Below are positions 1 through 9,558 of a DNA stretch of 40,010 bases, in pieces. Position 1 is the stretch's first letter. Each line of letters starts with the position of its first letter. The notes under the pieces are model-generated. The model had not been told where the DNA came from. It made no database searches and saw only the letters and a program-made list of their open reading frames with translations. Origin of the DNA: an uncultured Erysipelotrichaceae bacterium (GTDB lineage: Bacteria > Bacillota_I > Bacilli_A > Erysipelotrichales > Erysipelotrichaceae). The stretch is from the NCBI GenBank assembly GCA_945877405.1, contig CAMCSA010000018.1:1-40010 (forward strand), given 5' to 3'. The position numbers were made by a program, and so were the translations under genes.

Positions 1-155
1 TACACAGCAAAATATCTTCCCTGTTTTCCCGATTGATTAGCTGTCAGTCTTCCCCAACGGCTCGTTTATATTACCTCATGCCTTACCTTTTGGCAAGCAG
101 AATTATCATAAATTGTCAATCTTTTTTCTGATAGCGGTTTCATTATCTTATCAGT

Positions 156-183
156 AAAACCCGGGCTGTATCGCCCGGGTTTT
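156..183 (-). terminator. Rho-independent terminator after the first glucosidase
   Basis: An 11-bp perfect inverted repeat (156-166 and 173-183, arm AAAACCCGGGC) with a 6-base loop lies 13 bases past the stop codon of the minus-strand glucosidase. The A/T ends give a short U tract on either strand, so it may act in both directions. Confidence 0.8.
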
Positions 184-195
184 ATACAGATCAGA

Positions 196-1620
196 TTACT
201 TCAGATCTTCCAGGTTTTCGCCATTGGAAGCAATTACCTGTTTATACCAGTAGAAGGAATCCTTACGGTATCTTGCCATCGTACGGAGCTCAAATTCATC
301 ACGATCAACATAAATGAATCCATATCTCTTTCTCATACCTTCATGTGTGGAAATCAGGTCAATTGCAGACCATGGACAGTAACCCATCATTTCTACACCA
401 TCAGAAATAGCAAGTCTCATCTGTTCAATATGTGTACGCAGATAGTTGATTCTGTACTGGTCGTGTACTTTGCCATCTTCTGTCAGAGTATCGTATGCGC
501 CAAGACCGTTTTCAGTAATGATGATCGGCAGACGGTATCTGGAATATACTTCTCTTAATGTATTACGGTATCCGACAGGGTCAATTTCCCAGTTGAATTC
601 TGTACGAGGCAGATTCGGGTTGGCATATGCCTTGAACATGCCAGGGATATCTGTTCCAGACTGCTGGTCACCGCCCTGCTTAGCAACATCTTCTACGCCG
701 GAGTATTCAACCGTAGCTGTGGAATAATAGTTGAAACCGATGAAATCCGGATGACCGTTTGCCAGAGCTTCTGCATCTCCTTCTGCAAATACCGGAGTAG
801 CATCATTTTCTTCCAGGTACGCCCACACAAGATTATTATACTTTCCGAATACTGCCATATCCAGATACAACCAGTTACGGATTGCATTGAAGTTCTGTGC
901 AGCAAGAACATCTTCAGGCTTACATGTTGCAGCATAAACAAGAGAGATGTTTGGTGCTGGACCAATCTTTGCACCAGGCAGCATTTCATGGCATAAAGCC
1001 ATTGCCTTTGCCTGAGCGACAAGCATATGGTGGTTCTGCTGATAGATTTCTCTGATCACATTTTCTGTTCCTTCTGGAATTGTCAGTGTACCGATCAGTG
1101 GCCCTACCAGTGTCAGCATATTCTGTTCATTGATTGTCAGCCAGTACTTGACTCGATCACCGAAGTTTTCAAACATGACTCTGGAGAAGTTGACAAACCA
1201 GTCAACAGATTCCGGATTGGACCAGCTTCCTCTTTCATCCAGTGCTGCCGGCATGTCGAAGTGGAACATTGTAACAAGTGGTATCATGTCATACTTCAGA
1301 CATTCATCAATCAGGTTATTGTAGTATTCAATACCCTTTGGATTGATTTCACCTGTTCCCTGAGGGATGATTCTAGACCAGGAAATAGAGAAACGGTAAA
1401 CCTTGAATCCCATTTCTGCCATCAGCGCTACGTCTTCCTTGTAGTGATGGTACTGGTCTGCACAAACTGTCAGATCAGATGTTCCTTCCGGAACTACTTT
1501 AACGTCCTGGCAGGATGGGCCCTTGCCATCTTCCAGGTTTGCGCCTTCTACCTGATAAGCAGAAGTAGATGCACCCCAAAGGAAATCCTTTGGAAATGGT
1601 TTCAGTGTCTTATGGATCAT
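196..1620 (-). CDS. Glycoside hydrolase family 1, 6-phospho-beta-glucosidase
   Basis: A 474-residue family 1 enzyme that should hydrolyse phosphorylated beta-glucosides delivered by a PTS in the cytoplasm. Seen in the sequence: acid/base motif TINE (Glu165), nucleophile motif ITENG (Glu370), and the Ser424-Lys431-Tyr433 spacing that in LacG/BglA-type enzymes binds the 6-phosphate, followed by YGFIYVD. The full length matches the family. I chose the ATG at 1620 rather than an in-frame start at 1665 because GGAGGA sits just upstream at 1625-1630. It follows the AlaX gene by 41 bases but has its own -10 (1648-1653) and a cre-like site over the -35, so it is probably expressed on its own under catabolite control. 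Exact sugar preference (gluco or galacto) cannot be read. Confidence 0.93.
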   Translation of the reverse strand: MIHKTLKPFPKDFLWGASTSAYQVEGANLEDGKGPSCQDVKVVPEGTSDLTVCADQYHHYKEDVALMAEMGFKVYRFSISWSRIIPQGTGEINPKGIEYYNNLIDECLKYDMIPLVTMFHFDMPAALDERGSWSNPESVDWFVNFSRVMFENFGDRVKYWLTINEQNMLTLVGPLIGTLTIPEGTENVIREIYQQNHHMLVAQAKAMALCHEMLPGAKIGPAPNISLVYAATCKPEDVLAAQNFNAIRNWLYLDMAVFGKYNNLVWAYLEENDATPVFAEGDAEALANGHPDFIGFNYYSTATVEYSGVEDVAKQGGDQQSGTDIPGMFKAYANPNLPRTEFNWEIDPVGYRNTLREVYSRYRLPIIITENGLGAYDTLTEDGKVHDQYRINYLRTHIEQMRLAISDGVEMMGYCPWSAIDLISTHEGMRKRYGFIYVDRDEFELRTMARYRKDSFYWYKQVIASNGENLEDLK

Positions 1621-1647
1621 ATTTTCCTCCTGTTTTTTAATACCTGT

Positions 1648-1684
1648 ATTATAAAGGAGTTTCATGCCTTCGTAAACGTTTTCA
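1648..1684 (-). promoter_or_regulatory. Glucosidase promoter overlapped by a cre-like site
   Basis: On the minus strand a perfect TATAAT (1653-1648) is preceded by a 17-base spacer and TTTACG (1676-1671). The plus-strand sequence CGTAAACGTTTTCA at 1671-1684 matches the CcpA consensus TGWAANCGNTNWCA at all but the first base. It therefore covers the -35 box, where bound CcpA would repress. The whole element lies in the last codons of the AlaX gene. The promoter is seen directly; CcpA binding is inference. Confidence 0.6.
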
Positions 1685-2831
1685 CAAACACTTCACGGAT
1701 GGTTTGAATGTCACTTTGAAAGAAGCCCTGGATGTTATCCGGTCTGCCGCCACCTCTTCCATTCAGCTGGGTGTTCAACTGTTTTGAAAGAGCCGCAAGA
1801 TTCACTGTTTTTGAGCAGATGAAGTAGGCATAGCCATCCATCTGCTTGGATAGTACAGCAGCAACTTCTGTCCTCTTTTCATCCAGCATGCGTCCTGCCA
1901 TATGAATCATTGCAACCCGATCCATGTTTTCTTCCTCATCCAGCAGGAAGTCCTGATCTGTTTCAAAAGAAGCGAGTCTGTATTCCAGAAGCTGACTTTG
2001 CAGACTGCCGATCAGCTGATCCTTTTTCTGACTCTCCTGTTTTGTTTTTTCCACTGCCTCTGCTGTCTTCAGCATTTCAGCGCTTAAGGAAGCAGATATG
2101 GCACGGTTGTTGTTGTACACTTTACGCATCAGATTCAAGGCTCTGTTTCCACTGACCATCTCCACTCTGACCCCGTTTTTATACTTGGCAACAGAAAGAA
2201 TTTTGATCAGCCCAATTTCACCTGTACTTGCCACATGCGTTCCACAGCACGCACACAAGTCTGCTTCTGCCACTTCTACCAGTCGAACTGTTCCATTCAG
2301 TTCTTTCTTGCTTCGAAAATCAATCTGATCCAGTTCTTCTTTGTCAGGACACCATATATGCAGTGGCACATCATTCATGACAATCTGATTGGCTTTCAGC
2401 TCGATTCCCATCAGATCATCCCATGTTAAAGGGCCATTGAAATCTATCTGAATGATTTCCTTTCCCATGTGAAAACCGACATTATCATATCCGAATTCCT
2501 TATGAATCAGTCCGGATACAATGTGTTCACCAGTATGGTTCTGCATGTGATCAAACCTTCTGTCCCAGTCAATTCTGCATTCTAGATCCATCCCTGCTTC
2601 TACAGGTTCCTTCATATAATGCACAATCTTGCCGTCTTTGCGATGCACATCAAATACTTCAATTCCATTGATTGTTCCATGGTCTGCTTCCTGACCCCCA
2701 CCTTCCGGATAGAATGCAGTATCATCAAGAACGGTCAGCCACGCACCCTTATGTTCTATACAGCTCACTACAGTAGCTGAAAAAGATCTGATATACGGAT
2801 CACGATAAAACAGTTCACACATTTCTTCCAT
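1662..2831 (-). CDS. alaX: Alanyl-tRNA editing protein, AlaX-L type with DHHA1 domain
   Basis: A 389-residue stand-alone relative of the AlaRS editing region, expected to remove serine or glycine mischarged onto tRNA-Ala. The N-terminal part has FYPEGGGQ (residues 40-47). The zinc and catalytic site is visible as H99-x3-H103 (NHTGEH) and C195-x3-H199 (CCGTH). A central coiled coil leads to a DHHA1-type tail ending in GGGRPD, as in AlaRS. The length fits the long AlaX-L class. The ATG at 2831 has GGAG nine bases upstream; a second ATG three codons later is possible. There is no aminoacylation domain, so it is not a truncated AlaRS. Its neighbours give no functional link. Confidence 0.9.
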   Translation of the reverse strand: MEEMCELFYRDPYIRSFSATVVSCIEHKGAWLTVLDDTAFYPEGGGQEADHGTINGIEVFDVHRKDGKIVHYMKEPVEAGMDLECRIDWDRRFDHMQNHTGEHIVSGLIHKEFGYDNVGFHMGKEIIQIDFNGPLTWDDLMGIELKANQIVMNDVPLHIWCPDKEELDQIDFRSKKELNGTVRLVEVAEADLCACCGTHVASTGEIGLIKILSVAKYKNGVRVEMVSGNRALNLMRKVYNNNRAISASLSAEMLKTAEAVEKTKQESQKKDQLIGSLQSQLLEYRLASFETDQDFLLDEEENMDRVAMIHMAGRMLDEKRTEVAAVLSKQMDGYAYFICSKTVNLAALSKQLNTQLNGRGGGRPDNIQGFFQSDIQTIREVFVKTFTKA

Positions 2832-2862
2832 TGATTATTTCTCCATTACCTTCATCCTATAC

Positions 2863-2883
2863 AAAAAACCGGTTTCCCGGTTT
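2863..2883 (-). terminator. Terminator after the flavodiiron gene
   Basis: The minus strand reads AAACCGG, a GAAA tetraloop, CCGGTTT and then T's (stem 2866-2872/2877-2883, U tract 2863-2868). It lies directly past the flavodiiron stop codon and before the AlaX start. Confidence 0.88.
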
Positions 2884-2889
2884 CATATT

Positions 2890-4044
2890 TCATGCAGCAA
2901 GTTCTTCTGCCAGTGCTTCAATCTGTGCTCTGGACGCATCAGAAAGTCCACCAGTTACGGTTACCTGATGATCTGCATATGTGATATTCTTCATGCATTC
3001 CGTCATGGCCCTCATCTTTCTTGCAGCCATAGGACCCCATGTTCCATTTTCTACAAACGCAATCCGGCGGTTCTGATATGCATGATCCAGCAGTTCATTG
3101 ATGAAATGCTTCATTGTCGGGAACATGTCACCATTATAGGTTGTTGTTGCAAGAATCAGTGTACCATAGCGGAAAGCATCTTCAACTGCTTCCGCCATAT
3201 CACATCTTGCCAGGTCAGAAACATGCACTTCAACACCTTTTTCTTCCAGTTTCTCAGCAAGATATTCAACTGCCTTCTTCGTATTTCCATAAACAGAAGT
3301 GTAGCACAGTGCAATACCTTCACTTTCCACTTCATACTTTGTCCATGTGTTGTAAAGTCCAATGTAATAAGAAAGGTTTTCAGAAAGAACAGGTCCATGC
3401 AGTGGGCAGATCACATCAATCTGCAGAGCTGCTGCCTTCTGTACAACTGCCTGTGCCTGAGCACCGAACTTGCCGACAATACCAAAGTAATAACGGCGAG
3501 CTTCACATGCCCAGTCATCATCTTCACAATCCAGTGCGCCAAACTTTCCGAATGCATCAGCAGAGAACAGAACATGATCAGTTTCATCATATGTCATGAT
3601 GACTTCCGGCCAATGGACAAGGGCAGCACCGACAAACTTCAGCTTGTGCGCACCAAGATCCAGTACATCACCTTCTTTGACAATCTGTCTGTTTGGTGCA
3701 ACATCAGCACCATACAGATTCTTCAGCATGTTAAACGCCATGGCAGATGCCACAACAGTTGTTTCCGGATACTTTTCCAGGAAAGCCGCAACGCTTGCAG
3801 AGTGATCAGGTTCCATATGCTGCATGATCAGATATGCAGGTTTGTTATCACCCAGTACAGAAGCAATGTTACCAAGCCACTCTTCCGTAAAATGGCCATC
3901 AACCGTATCCATGACGGCAGTCTTTTCATCAACAATAACATAGGAATTGTATGCCATGCCTTCCGGTACGACATACTGACCTTCAAACAGATCGATATCA
4001 TGGTCATTGACACCGACATAACGAATATCCTTTGTGATTTCCAT
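2890..4044 (-). CDS. fprA: Flavodiiron protein, FprA family (A-type flavoprotein)
   Basis: A 384-residue protein of the class that reduces O2 to water or NO to N2O in anaerobes, using FMN next to a diiron site. The N-terminal metallo-beta-lactamase-like domain carries the full ligand set: H76-x-E78-x-D80-H81 (HMEPDH), H144, D163 (SADAFG) and H216 (PLHGP). The C-terminal flavodoxin domain begins near residue 245 with the phosphate-loop motif TSVYGNT. The length is typical of the two-domain form, with no fused rubredoxin or flavin reductase domain, so it needs an outside electron donor. A TATAAT on the minus strand at 4079-4074 is a likely -10; no good -35 is seen. It is probably monocistronic, with a terminator at 2863-2883. 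Confidence 0.95.
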   Translation of the reverse strand: MEITKDIRYVGVNDHDIDLFEGQYVVPEGMAYNSYVIVDEKTAVMDTVDGHFTEEWLGNIASVLGDNKPAYLIMQHMEPDHSASVAAFLEKYPETTVVASAMAFNMLKNLYGADVAPNRQIVKEGDVLDLGAHKLKFVGAALVHWPEVIMTYDETDHVLFSADAFGKFGALDCEDDDWACEARRYYFGIVGKFGAQAQAVVQKAAALQIDVICPLHGPVLSENLSYYIGLYNTWTKYEVESEGIALCYTSVYGNTKKAVEYLAEKLEEKGVEVHVSDLARCDMAEAVEDAFRYGTLILATTTYNGDMFPTMKHFINELLDHAYQNRRIAFVENGTWGPMAARKMRAMTECMKNITYADHQVTVTGGLSDASRAQIEALAEELAA

Positions 4045-4122
4045 GTTTTCTTCCCCTTTTCGATACGCTCACTATTATAGTACGCAGATCTCTTTTCTGC
4101 ATTCCTAACATCTTCAATTCCA

Positions 4123-4150
4123 CAAAAAAGACATCTTTTCTGAAAAGATG
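4123..4150 (-). terminator. Terminator after the DUF362 gene
   Basis: The inverted repeat CATCTTTT-CTG-AAAAGATG (4132-4150) is followed on the minus strand by a run of six T's (4124-4129). It lies 11 bases past the DUF362 stop and ahead of the flavodiiron promoter. Confidence 0.85.
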
Positions 4151-4160
4151 CCCTTATTGT

Positions 4161-5027
4161 TCAGGCAAGTTCGACCAGTTCGTAATCTCTGCTGCCATAG
4201 CCAAGAGCCACAGCTGCTTCGATTGTATGAACGCCGTTTCTGGATTCAATTCTTTCAATCAGATGATCTTTACCTGGATCATCGGAAGCATAAACAAGGT
4301 CAATACATGCCTGATCAATCGCAATCGGATCTTCCGAAATCAGAATACCGATATCCTTCATGCATGGATCTTCCGCTTTTGCACAGCAGTCACAGTCAAC
4401 AGACATGTTCTTCATGACATTAATATAGACTGTATTTCCGCGGAAATATTCATGGACTGACTTTGCTGCATCCGCCATGGATTCAAGGAACAGATCATGA
4501 TCTGCTGTCCAGATCTTTTCCACTTCCCCAGCACCGTGAATATATGCCTTACCATAGGCAGAAGCAACACCGATGGATAACTGCTTCAGTGCACCACCAT
4601 ATCCTCCCATCGGATGACCCTTAAAGTGAGAAAGAACAATCATGCCATCATAATTGACAAGATTTTTACCGACAAAGTTTTTCTGAATGACTTTTCCATC
4701 CGGGATGGAAAGTTCCATGTCCGGCCCTTCCCCATCCAGAAGATCCACATCAAACGCAACAGACCAGCCATGTTTTTTCAGTGTCTTGACATGTCTTTCT
4801 GTTGTATTTCTTGTTCCTTCGTATGCCGTATTGCACTCTACAACCGTACCGCCGATTGTATTGATCACCGGCTTCCAGAAATCCGGTCCAAGGAAATTCT
4901 GGTTTCCTTCTTCGCCGGAATGCAGTTTGAAGGCAATCTTTCCTGTCACCTTCTTACCAAGAGCTTCATACATTTCCAACACCTTTTCCGGTGTGATTGT
5001 GCGTGTAAACAGTACTTTGGATTTCAT
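4161..5027 (-). CDS. DUF362 domain-containing protein
   Basis: A 288-residue cytoplasmic protein of the DUF362 family, whose function is not established; some relatives carry ferredoxin domains. Seen here: the family's conserved LSHFKGHPMGGYGGALK stretch near the middle and the CDCCAKAEDPC segment followed by DIGILISEDPIAIDQA near the C-terminus. The cysteines of that segment could bind metal or Fe-S, but the classical CxxCxxCxxxC ferredoxin motif is absent. The gene stands alone between terminators, opposite in direction to the second glucosidase. A role with iron-sulfur chemistry or with the neighbouring flavodiiron protein would be speculation. Confidence 0.85.
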   Translation of the reverse strand: MKSKVLFTRTITPEKVLEMYEALGKKVTGKIAFKLHSGEEGNQNFLGPDFWKPVINTIGGTVVECNTAYEGTRNTTERHVKTLKKHGWSVAFDVDLLDGEGPDMELSIPDGKVIQKNFVGKNLVNYDGMIVLSHFKGHPMGGYGGALKQLSIGVASAYGKAYIHGAGEVEKIWTADHDLFLESMADAAKSVHEYFRGNTVYINVMKNMSVDCDCCAKAEDPCMKDIGILISEDPIAIDQACIDLVYASDDPGKDHLIERIESRNGVHTIEAAVALGYGSRDYELVELA

Positions 5028-5098
5028 TAAAATAATCCTCGCTTTCTGCCTATACTATACACCTCAAGCTGGCTTTATGAGCAACCATCTTTTCCTTC

Positions 5099-5149
5099 AT
5101 TTTTCACAAATTGGAAAAATCATGATTTCTGTTTTTACTACCATATAAT
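5099..5149 (+). promoter_or_regulatory. Glucosidase promoter with RpiR-type dyad (site C)
   Basis: A TATAAT lies at 5144-5149, with no good -35 at 16-18 bases. Centred about 35 bases upstream of it is the dyad TTTTC-ACAAATT-GGAAA (5101-5117, with extra symmetric A/T out to 5099-5120). It matches dyads at 22907-22925 and 26388-26406. A weak -35 plus an upstream operator suggests activation. A second palindrome, AAATCATGATTT, lies at 5117-5128 between the dyad and the -10. Confidence 0.5.
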
Positions 5150-5172
5150 ATCTGCGATGGAGGAATCAATAA

Positions 5173-6648
<1,476 letters not shown>

Positions 6649-6655
6649 AGGCAAC

Positions 6656-6683
6656 GGACTGTCGATTACGACAGTCCTTTTTT
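6656..6683 (+). terminator. Terminator shared by convergent genes
   Basis: A 9-bp perfect stem GGACTGTCG/CGACAGTCC (6656-6664/6669-6677) with loop ATTA is followed by six T's. The T tract runs into the stop codon of the minus-strand HD gene (6682-6684), so the two convergent genes are packed with no spare base. Confidence 0.93.
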
Positions 6684-7170
6684 ACAGCTGATAAATGGAA
6701 GTCAGCAGCTTTCTGCCTGACTCCGTTACAAACAACGCATCTTTTGCCTGATACAGAGCCTCCTTTGGATAACTGCTTTCATCCGCATTAACCAGATAAT
6801 CCGCTTCCAGAAGAATCTGATAATCCATTTCTGTACTCAGGTGATATGTATGATGATGGGATACAATCCAGGATATGCGTTCAATCATATCACCTTCCAC
6901 ATCAGTAACCGCAAAGAACCGCTCTACCAGCTCTGCGCTTTCCTTTTCCTGCAGATGTCCGTTTGTATTACCGTATTTCTCACGACATAACGGGCAGGCA
7001 ATATCATGTACCACAGCTGCCAGTTCCAGACACAGCTGTGTTTTTTCATCTAACTTTTCCATGTATCCAATCAATCGGGCATAGGCATGGACTTTTAGAA
7101 AATGGGCAATATCATGTAGATTCCCATCTGCTTCTTCAATCATCTTTACAATTGCTTCCTCTGCCGTCAT
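6682..7170 (-). CDS. HD-domain phosphohydrolase-like protein
   Basis: A 162-residue metal-dependent HD-superfamily protein of unknown substrate. Visible ligand candidates are an early H in LHDIAHFLKVH, the central HD pair in VVHDIACP, and a HHH cluster in SHHHTYH, in the order expected for HD hydrolases. I start it at the ATG at 7170 because GGAGG lies at 7176-7180; the longer in-frame GTG at 7182 would swallow that site. It begins 11 bases after the YitT stop codon, so the two form an operon. No fused domain or transmembrane segment is seen. It could act on nucleotides or phosphorylated metabolites. Confidence 0.8.
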   Translation of the reverse strand: MTAEEAIVKMIEEADGNLHDIAHFLKVHAYARLIGYMEKLDEKTQLCLELAAVVHDIACPLCREKYGNTNGHLQEKESAELVERFFAVTDVEGDMIERISWIVSHHHTYHLSTEMDYQILLEADYLVNADESSYPKEALYQAKDALFVTESGRKLLTSIYQL

Positions 7171-7181
7171 AACATCCTCCA

Positions 7182-8012
7182 CTATACCGCAGGCATCGTA
7201 TATCCTCTTCCTATAACTCTTCTGACATCACTCATTGTCACAAAAGCTTCTGGATCCACCTGAGCGATCAGCTTTCTGACCTCATATGCCTTTTCAAAAG
7301 GAACGATACTCATAACAGCCTGCGAAGCCGTATTTCTCATTCCGCTTACGGTTTCAAACAGTGTAACACCATCTGCCGTATGTAAAAGCTTTTCTCTGAT
7401 TTCCAAAGGATAATCAGTAAACACCAAGATCTGCACAACACCCGTTCCGGATGTCATCATTCTTCTGATCACTAAGGAAATCACCATTACTGTAATCAAT
7501 CCATATACAACAGAGATTGCAGAACCAGACACTCCCTGACAAAGTAGTACGACTCCATCACAGATTCCATTTGTCCAAGCAACAGGAATACCTGTTTTCT
7601 TTTCCAGTATGACGCCAATAACATCCAATCCTCCTGAAGATGCTTCCATCCGCAATACAAGACCTCCGCCTCCACCAATTAGAACACCTGCCATCACAGA
7701 AGCAATCAGTTTTTCTTCCATCAGGAATTCAACCACCGGCAGCGTCTGACAGATTTCCAGAAAGAATGGAAACAGCAGTGCACATACAAGAGACTTCATG
7801 ACAAACTGTTTTCCGACAAACACATATCCTGCCACAAACAGAAGTATATTGATTACCATAACCATCGCAGATAATGGTAATGGAATCAGTGTACACATGA
7901 TTCTGCTTAATCCGGTCACACCACCGGAAGCAAATCCGCACGGGATGATAACACAACCAAATCCTGCAGCCGTCATGAAACATCCGCCAATCATAAAGAA
8001 CATCTTTTTCAT
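7182..8012 (-). CDS. YitT family membrane protein (DUF2179 C-terminal domain)
   Basis: A 276-residue integral membrane protein. The N-terminal part has about five hydrophobic segments with glycine-rich turns (GCVIIPCGFASGGVTGLS, GGGGGLVLRMEASSGGLDV) that are typical of YitT proteins. The last 80 residues form a soluble DUF2179 domain ending near PEAFVTMSDVRRVIGRGY. The family is widespread in Bacillota, and its transport substrate is unknown. It uses GAGGTG upstream of the ATG at 8012, and is followed by the HD gene. It shares its upstream region with a divergent Crp/Fnr gene, so the dyad at 8060-8075 may also control it. A second YitT protein lies at 20004-20879. Confidence 0.9.
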   Translation of the reverse strand: MKKMFFMIGGCFMTAAGFGCVIIPCGFASGGVTGLSRIMCTLIPLPLSAMVMVINILLFVAGYVFVGKQFVMKSLVCALLFPFFLEICQTLPVVEFLMEEKLIASVMAGVLIGGGGGLVLRMEASSGGLDVIGVILEKKTGIPVAWTNGICDGVVLLCQGVSGSAISVVYGLITVMVISLVIRRMMTSGTGVVQILVFTDYPLEIREKLLHTADGVTLFETVSGMRNTASQAVMSIVPFEKAYEVRKLIAQVDPEAFVTMSDVRRVIGRGYTMPAV

Positions 8013-8047
8013 TCGTTTTCACCTCACAAAAAATCATAAACAGTTCT

Positions 8048-8077
8048 TTGACACAACTCTGTAGCATAAGCTACAAT
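8048..8077 (+). promoter_or_regulatory. Crp/Fnr gene promoter with internal dyad
   Basis: A perfect -35 TTGACA (8048-8053) is followed 18 bases later by TACAAT (8072-8077). The perfect inverted repeat TGTAGC-ATAA-GCTACA (8060-8075) fills the spacer and the start of the -10, a position where a bound regulator would block polymerase. The predicted transcription start coincides with the ATG at 8084. Half-site length and spacing fit a Crp/Fnr dimer, so autoregulation is likely. Confidence 0.68.
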
Positions 8078-8083
8078 TTCTTT

Positions 8084-8728
8084 ATGAAACTGAGTGAAAA
8101 GACGATTGCTTTACTGAAGGACCATGGAACACTCATCCACTGTCCGATGAATCACATACTCCAGCAGGCATCCGCAAATGCAAACAGGCTTTATATTGTC
8201 CAAAGTGGAAGAGTGCGTGTTTTTCTTTCTTCTTCTACCGGAAAGGAACTGACTGTTGATATCATTCACAAGGGATCGGTTTTCGGTACAAATTCGTTTT
8301 TGTATCATGGAACACATAAGGTATCGATTCAATCCGTAACTGAAGCACAGCTGATTGTCTGCAGCATGGATGTCATCAGCTCCCTTTCCATCTCTCATCC
8401 CGAACTCGCATCGGATCTTCTGCAGTATTTCATTGAAGAAAATAATCACCTTACACATCTTCTTGAAACAATTACACTTTACAGTGCTGCAGATCGTGTC
8501 ATGGATTTTCTTCTTGTCGCAACAGAAAACGGAACAAGGCAGATCCCGTACACACACGAAGATGTTGCGTTATGTCTATCTATGAACAGAGTAACAGTAT
8601 CCAAAATTCTAAGAAAACTGTGTGATCAGGGAATCATCAGAAGCAATTATGGACTTATATCAGTACTCAAGCCGGATGTACTGATCAGTAAACTGAAAAA
8701 AGAAGGATCATCCGAGCAGAGTAACTGA
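8084..8728 (+). CDS. Crp/Fnr family transcriptional regulator
   Basis: A 214-residue regulator. Residues 1-120 form the cyclic-nucleotide-type beta-roll (VQSGRVRVFL, KGSVFGTNSF), followed by a dimer helix and a C-terminal winged helix whose recognition helix reads SMNRVTVSKILRKL. There is no N-terminal cysteine cluster for an Fe-S centre, so it is not a true FNR oxygen sensor. The effector is unknown. I start it at the ATG at 8084; the longer frame would begin with TTG inside the -35 box. No ribosome binding site precedes the ATG and the -10 ends only six bases away, so the mRNA is probably leaderless. It is divergent from YitT-HD, which it may control through the shared dyad. Confidence 0.88.
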   Translation: MKLSEKTIALLKDHGTLIHCPMNHILQQASANANRLYIVQSGRVRVFLSSSTGKELTVDIIHKGSVFGTNSFLYHGTHKVSIQSVTEAQLIVCSMDVISSLSISHPELASDLLQYFIEENNHLTHLLETITLYSAADRVMDFLLVATENGTRQIPYTHEDVALCLSMNRVTVSKILRKLCDQGIIRSNYGLISVLKPDVLISKLKKEGSSEQSN

Positions 8729-8749
8729 TTCATATCCACTTTCAAGCAT

Positions 8750-8776
8750 AAAAAAACCCGATCATTTCTGATCAGG
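8750..8776 (-). terminator. Terminator of the rpsF-ssb-rpsR operon
   Basis: On the minus strand an 8-bp stem (8757-8764/8769-8776, one G-U pair) with a GAAA loop is followed by six or more T's (8751-8756). It lies just past the rpsR stop and also separates it from the convergent Crp/Fnr gene. Confidence 0.88.
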
Positions 8777-8784
8777 CTATCTGA

Positions 8785-9015
8785 TTAGTCAGCTACGTAT
8801 GGTAATAAAGCCATCTGACGTGCACGCTTGATAGCGGCAGCCAGCTGTCTCTGATACTTCGCACGAGTTCCTGTTACACGTCTTGGAGTAATCTTTCCGT
8901 TGGCGCTGATGAACTTCTTGAGGAGCTCAACATCCTTGTAATCAATGTACTTGATGTTATTCTTTGTGAAGTAGCAGACCTTTCTGCGGCCCATTCTCTG
9001 CTTTCTGAATGCCAT
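8785..9015 (-). CDS. rpsR: 30S ribosomal protein S18
   Basis: A 76-residue protein with the S18 signature: the basic N-terminus, [14 protein letters not shown], and [26 protein letters not shown]. It binds S6 and 16S rRNA in the small-subunit platform. The N-terminus has one cysteine (CYF), not the four-cysteine zinc form. The ATG at 9015 has AAGGAGA upstream. It is the last gene of the conserved order rpsF-ssb-rpsR, 24 bases after ssb, and ends at a strong terminator. Confidence 0.98.
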   Translation of the reverse strand: MAFRKQRMGRRKVCYFTKNNIKYIDYKDVELLKKFISANGKITPRRVTGTRAKYQRQLAAAIKRARQMALLPYVAD

Positions 9016-9039
9016 GTCTGTTTCTCCTTATTTTTCAAA

Positions 9040-9558
9040 TCAGAATGGAAGATCATCACTGGCAATATCCAGTGGTGATGCTCCAAACGGGTCATCCCCA
9101 GCACTGTTTGAAGGACCTGCAGGCTGGTATGGCTGTTGAGGCTGATACTGCTGCTGGTATGGCTGCTGGTATGACTGCTGGCCGTAACCGGAGTTGCTGT
9201 AGTCATTGCTCTGCTGAGCACGAGCCATTGACTGACTCTTGCTTTCAAGCAGGCTGACATTGTCACATACAACTTCTGTTACATAGCGGCGTTGACCCTG
9301 CTGGTCATCGTAAGATCTGGTCTGAATTCTGCCTTCTACACCAACCATTGCACCTTTACGTGCATACTGGCCGAGGAAATCAGCAGACTGTCTCCATGCT
9401 GTACAGTTGATGAAGTCCGCCTGGCTTGAGCCATCCGGATTCTTCTGTCCTCTGCGATCGCAGGCAACTGTAAATGATGCGACAGACAGACCGGTCGTTG
9501 TCTTACGGACTTCAACATCTTTTGTCAGTCTTCCGACAAGAACAACGCGGTTGATCAT
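9040..9558 (-). CDS. ssb: Single-stranded DNA-binding protein
   Basis: A 172-residue SSB that coats single-stranded DNA in replication, repair and recombination. It has an N-terminal OB fold (residues 1 to about 105, beginning MINRVVLVGRLTKDVEVR), a low-complexity linker rich in Gln, Tyr and Pro, and the acidic protein-docking tail DDLPF. Its ATG directly follows the rpsF stop codon (TAAATG), with AAGGAG inside the rpsF end, so translation of the two is coupled. The placement between rpsF and rpsR is the classical Bacillota order. Confidence 0.98.
   Translation of the reverse strand: MINRVVLVGRLTKDVEVRKTTTGLSVASFTVACDRRGQKNPDGSSQADFINCTAWRQSADFLGQYARKGAMVGVEGRIQTRSYDDQQGQRRYVTEVVCDNVSLLESKSQSMARAQQSNDYSNSGYGQQSYQQPYQQQYQPQQPYQPAGPSNSAGDDPFGASPLDIASDDLPF

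Noticed and set aside
1-155. Possible gene or promoter at the left edge
   Set aside because: A TTGACA on the minus strand (119-114) has no -10 at proper spacing, and no coding frame is supported; I see nothing definite here.
2968-4080. 370-residue open frame on the plus strand
   Set aside because: Antisense to the flavodiiron gene, which has complete family motifs; the plus-strand product is cysteine- and histidine-rich with no recognisable domain.
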